From: Lysobacter_I brunescens
Lineage (GTDB): Bacteria; Pseudomonadota; Gammaproteobacteria; Xanthomonadales; Xanthomonadaceae
Assembly: GCF_042677005.1 (NCBI RefSeq)
Contig: NZ_JBHTIF010000001.1
Coordinates: 1,550,001 to 1,614,000 of the forward strand
Direction: 5' to 3'
DNA: 64,000 nt
Below the pieces are notes generated by a model. It saw nothing but the letters and a program-made list of their open reading frames with translations, was not told where the DNA came from and did not search any database. Below, in pieces: positions 62,114 through 64,000 of the stretch. The translations under genes and the position numbers were made by a program. The number at the start of each line of letters is the position of its first letter. Position 1 is the stretch's first letter.

Positions 62114-64000
62114 TCAGGCCGCGGCGAGACGCGCGCCGCCGGTCGCCGGAGGCGCATCCTCGACATAGCCGGCCGAACGCAGTTCCCACGATTCGAAGTC
62201 GTCGACCATGATCGTGTCGAGCGTCATCTCGCGCAGTTCTTCCAGCTGCCTGCGCTCCTCGGCGGTGATCCAGCCTTCGCGCACGCCCTCGTCGAGCTGG
62301 GCCTCGAAGTCCAGCGCCTGGATGTCGCTGTTCTTCAGCGCCTTGAGGAACTTGCGCTCCACCGGCTCGGCCAGGATCACCTTCGACAGGTAGCTGTTCA
62401 CGCGGCCCGCCGGGTTGTTCTCGCACGGGTCGAGGAACAGGCCGTCGGCCAGGCGGTCGCGCGCTTCGCACGGCGTCATCAGCAGGCTCGCGGCGCGGTG
62501 GCCCAGGCGGTCGCTCGGCGCCTGCGCGCGGCGGCCCCACGGGAAGATCACCGCCCACAGCAGCCAGCCGACCGGACGGATCGGGAAGTTGCGCAGCGCG
62601 CCGGACAGCGCCAGCTCGATCTTGTGCACGGCATCGTGGAAGGCCCAGGCCAGCAGCGGGTGGTCCGCGACCGGACGGCCCTGGTCTTCGTAGCGCTTCA
62701 GCATCGCGCTGATGATGTACAGCTGGCTGAGCACGTCGCCGAGGCGGCCGGACAGCGATTCCTTGAACTTCAGCTTGCCGCCGAGCAGCAGCATCGAGGT
62801 GTCGGCCATCACCGCCAGCGCCGCCGAATAGCGGTTGAGCTTGCGGTAGCAGCGGCGCGTGTACTCGCCACCCGGCGTCGAGCCGATGCGCGTGCCGGTC
62901 AGGCCGAACCACCAGGCGCGCACGGCATTGGAGATCGCGTAGCTGATGTGGCCGAACAGCGCGTCGTCGAACTGGTCCAGGCGCGCGCGCGGGTCTTCCA
63001 GCTGCGCCGCCTTCATTTCCTTCATCACCCACGGATGGCAGAGGATCGCGCCCTGGCCGAAGATCATCAGGCTGCGGGTCATGATGTTGGCGCCTTCGAC
63101 CGTGATCGCGATCGGCACCGACTGCCAGTTGCGGCCGGCGTAGTTGCGCGGGCCCAGGATGATCCCCTTGCCGCCGTGGACGTCCATGACGTCGCGCGCG
63201 ACTTCACGGCCCATCTCGGTGCAGTGGTACTTGGCGATGGTCGAGGGCACGGCCGGGTTCTCGCCGCGCGCCACGGCCGCAGCAGTGGCTTCCGACAGCG
63301 CGCTGCAGGCATAGGCGCGGCCGGCGATGCGCGCCAGCGCCTCTTCCACGCCCTCGAAGCGACCGACGGAGAGGCCGAACTGCTTGCGGATGCGCGCGTA
63401 GGCACCGGTGACCACCGCGCCCATCTTCGAGCCGCCGCTGGCGGTGGAGGGCAGGGTGATCGAGCGACCGATCGACAGGCACTCCATCAGCATGCGCCAG
63501 CCCTGGCCGGCGCAGTCTTCGCCACCGATCAGCTGGCTCAGCGGCACGAACACGTCGCGGCCCTTGATCGGACCGTTCTGGAACGGCGAATTCAGCGGGA
63601 AATGACGACGACCGATCTCCAGGCCGGCGGTATCGCGCGGCACCAGCGCCAGCGAAATGCCGATGTCCTTCGTGTCGCCGAGCAGGCCGTCGGGGTCGTA
63701 CATGCGGAACGCGACGCCGATCAGCGTCGCCACCGGCGCCAGCGTGATGTATCGCTTGTTGAGCGTGAGGCGGATGCCAAGCACCTTGGCGCCGTTCCAC
63801 TCGCCTTCGCAGACGATGCCGTAGTCCGGGATCGAGGTGGCGTCGGAGCCGGCGAACGGACCGGTCAGGGCGAAGCAGGGCACTTCGCGGCCGTCGGCGA
63901 GGCGCGGCAGGTAGTAGCGCTTCTGCTCCTCGGTGCCGTAGTGCATCAGCAGTTCGGCCGGGCCCAGCGAGTTGGGGACACCCACCGTGGAGCTGACCAC
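62114..64000 (-). CDS. fadE: Acyl-CoA dehydrogenase FadE, 5' end missing
   Basis: The C-terminal 628 residues are present; the gene runs off the right edge, the E. coli protein being about 814 residues. It is the FAD enzyme of the first beta-oxidation step. Visible blocks: FALTGPFAGSDATSIPDYG (FAD/substrate binding), LNKRYITLAPVATLIG, AKYHCTEMGREVARDVMDVHGGKGI, and the FadE-specific C-terminal extension of about 300 residues (WWFGLTGTRIG, RPVGWLLWAVIFPWGRR, NPAGRVNSYLSKVI). A hotdog thioesterase gene lies downstream. Confidence 0.93.
   Translation of the reverse strand: MVSSTVGVPNSLGPAELLMHYGTEEQKRYYLPRLADGREVPCFALTGPFAGSDATSIPDYGIVCEGEWNGAKVLGIRLTLNKRYITLAPVATLIGVAFRMYDPDGLLGDTKDIGISLALVPRDTAGLEIGRRHFPLNSPFQNGPIKGRDVFVPLSQLIGGEDCAGQGWRMLMECLSIGRSITLPSTASGGSKMGAVVTGAYARIRKQFGLSVGRFEGVEEALARIAGRAYACSALSEATAAAVARGENPAVPSTIAKYHCTEMGREVARDVMDVHGGKGIILGPRNYAGRNWQSVPIAITVEGANIMTRSLMIFGQGAILCHPWVMKEMKAAQLEDPRARLDQFDDALFGHISYAISNAVRAWWFGLTGTRIGSTPGGEYTRRCYRKLNRYSAALAVMADTSMLLLGGKLKFKESLSGRLGDVLSQLYIISAMLKRYEDQGRPVADHPLLAWAFHDAVHKIELALSGALRNFPIRPVGWLLWAVIFPWGRRAQAPSDRLGHRAASLLMTPCEARDRLADGLFLDPCENNPAGRVNSYLSKVILAEPVERKFLKALKNSDIQALDFEAQLDEGVREGWITAEERRQLEELREMTLDTIMVDDFESWELRSAGYVEDAPPATGGARLAAA

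Overview
The window is G+C-rich chromosomal DNA of a gammaproteobacterium, most likely a Lysobacter/Luteimonas-like member of the Xanthomonadaceae. This rests on the type IV pilus ATPase pilU, a cystathionine synthase/lyase pair beside an O-antigen cluster (as in Xanthomonas, where the LPS cluster abuts metB), a wxcM-type fusion gene, and a large set of secreted proteases with PPC and P domains. It is inference from gene content, not a database match.

Left part (1-13953): the end of rpsI, a tRNA-Gln(CTG), a hemerythrin-like gene, and a complete luxR-luxI acyl-homoserine-lactone pair with a near-perfect 21-bp palindrome upstream of luxI. The pair is flanked by a DUF3050 gene and a 2OG-Fe(II) dioxygenase gene. 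Next come tyrosine/homogentisate catabolism genes (FAH-family hydrolase and maiA, with a NADAR protein and a membrane protein between them), pilU, two small envelope coiled-coil genes, a YdcH-like gene, and reverse transsulfuration (cbs, metB-like).

Middle part (14036-26931): a 13-kb minus-strand O-antigen operon with visibly lower G+C. In transcription order it has wzm, wzt, a coiled-coil putative glycosyltransferase, four more glycosyltransferase-type genes, a sugar aminotransferase, a gtrB-like transferase, wxcM (acetyltransferase-ketoisomerase fusion), gtrA and a GtrII-like membrane glycosyltransferase. Most junctions overlap by 4-16 nt. Upstream lie two large exported proteins, a BNR/PKD protein and a metzincin lipoprotein, whose last ~1 kb of DNA is an indel-free 993-bp direct repeat that includes the terminator.

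Right part (34117-64000): GMC oxidoreductase, MFS-type transporter, FKBP lipoprotein and multicopper oxidase. Then follows an exoenzyme island: two metallophosphoesterases, two subtilases and three trypsin-like proteases, built by combining catalytic domains with interchangeable C-terminal P or PPC modules. The PPC module occurs as three units of exactly 306 bp. Two long ToxR/CadC-like membrane-anchored regulators with TPR-like tails flank the second phosphoesterase. Gluconate kinase and permease sit inside this region, behind a gene-free stretch with three successive strong terminators. A hotdog thioesterase and a truncated fadE close the window.

The most unusual items are the lux locus among oxygen/iron enzymes, the O-antigen operon in which a gtr-type flippase system is interleaved with amino-sugar genes and a 35-residue-repeat coiled coil, and the domain-shuffled exoenzyme island with its paired regulators.
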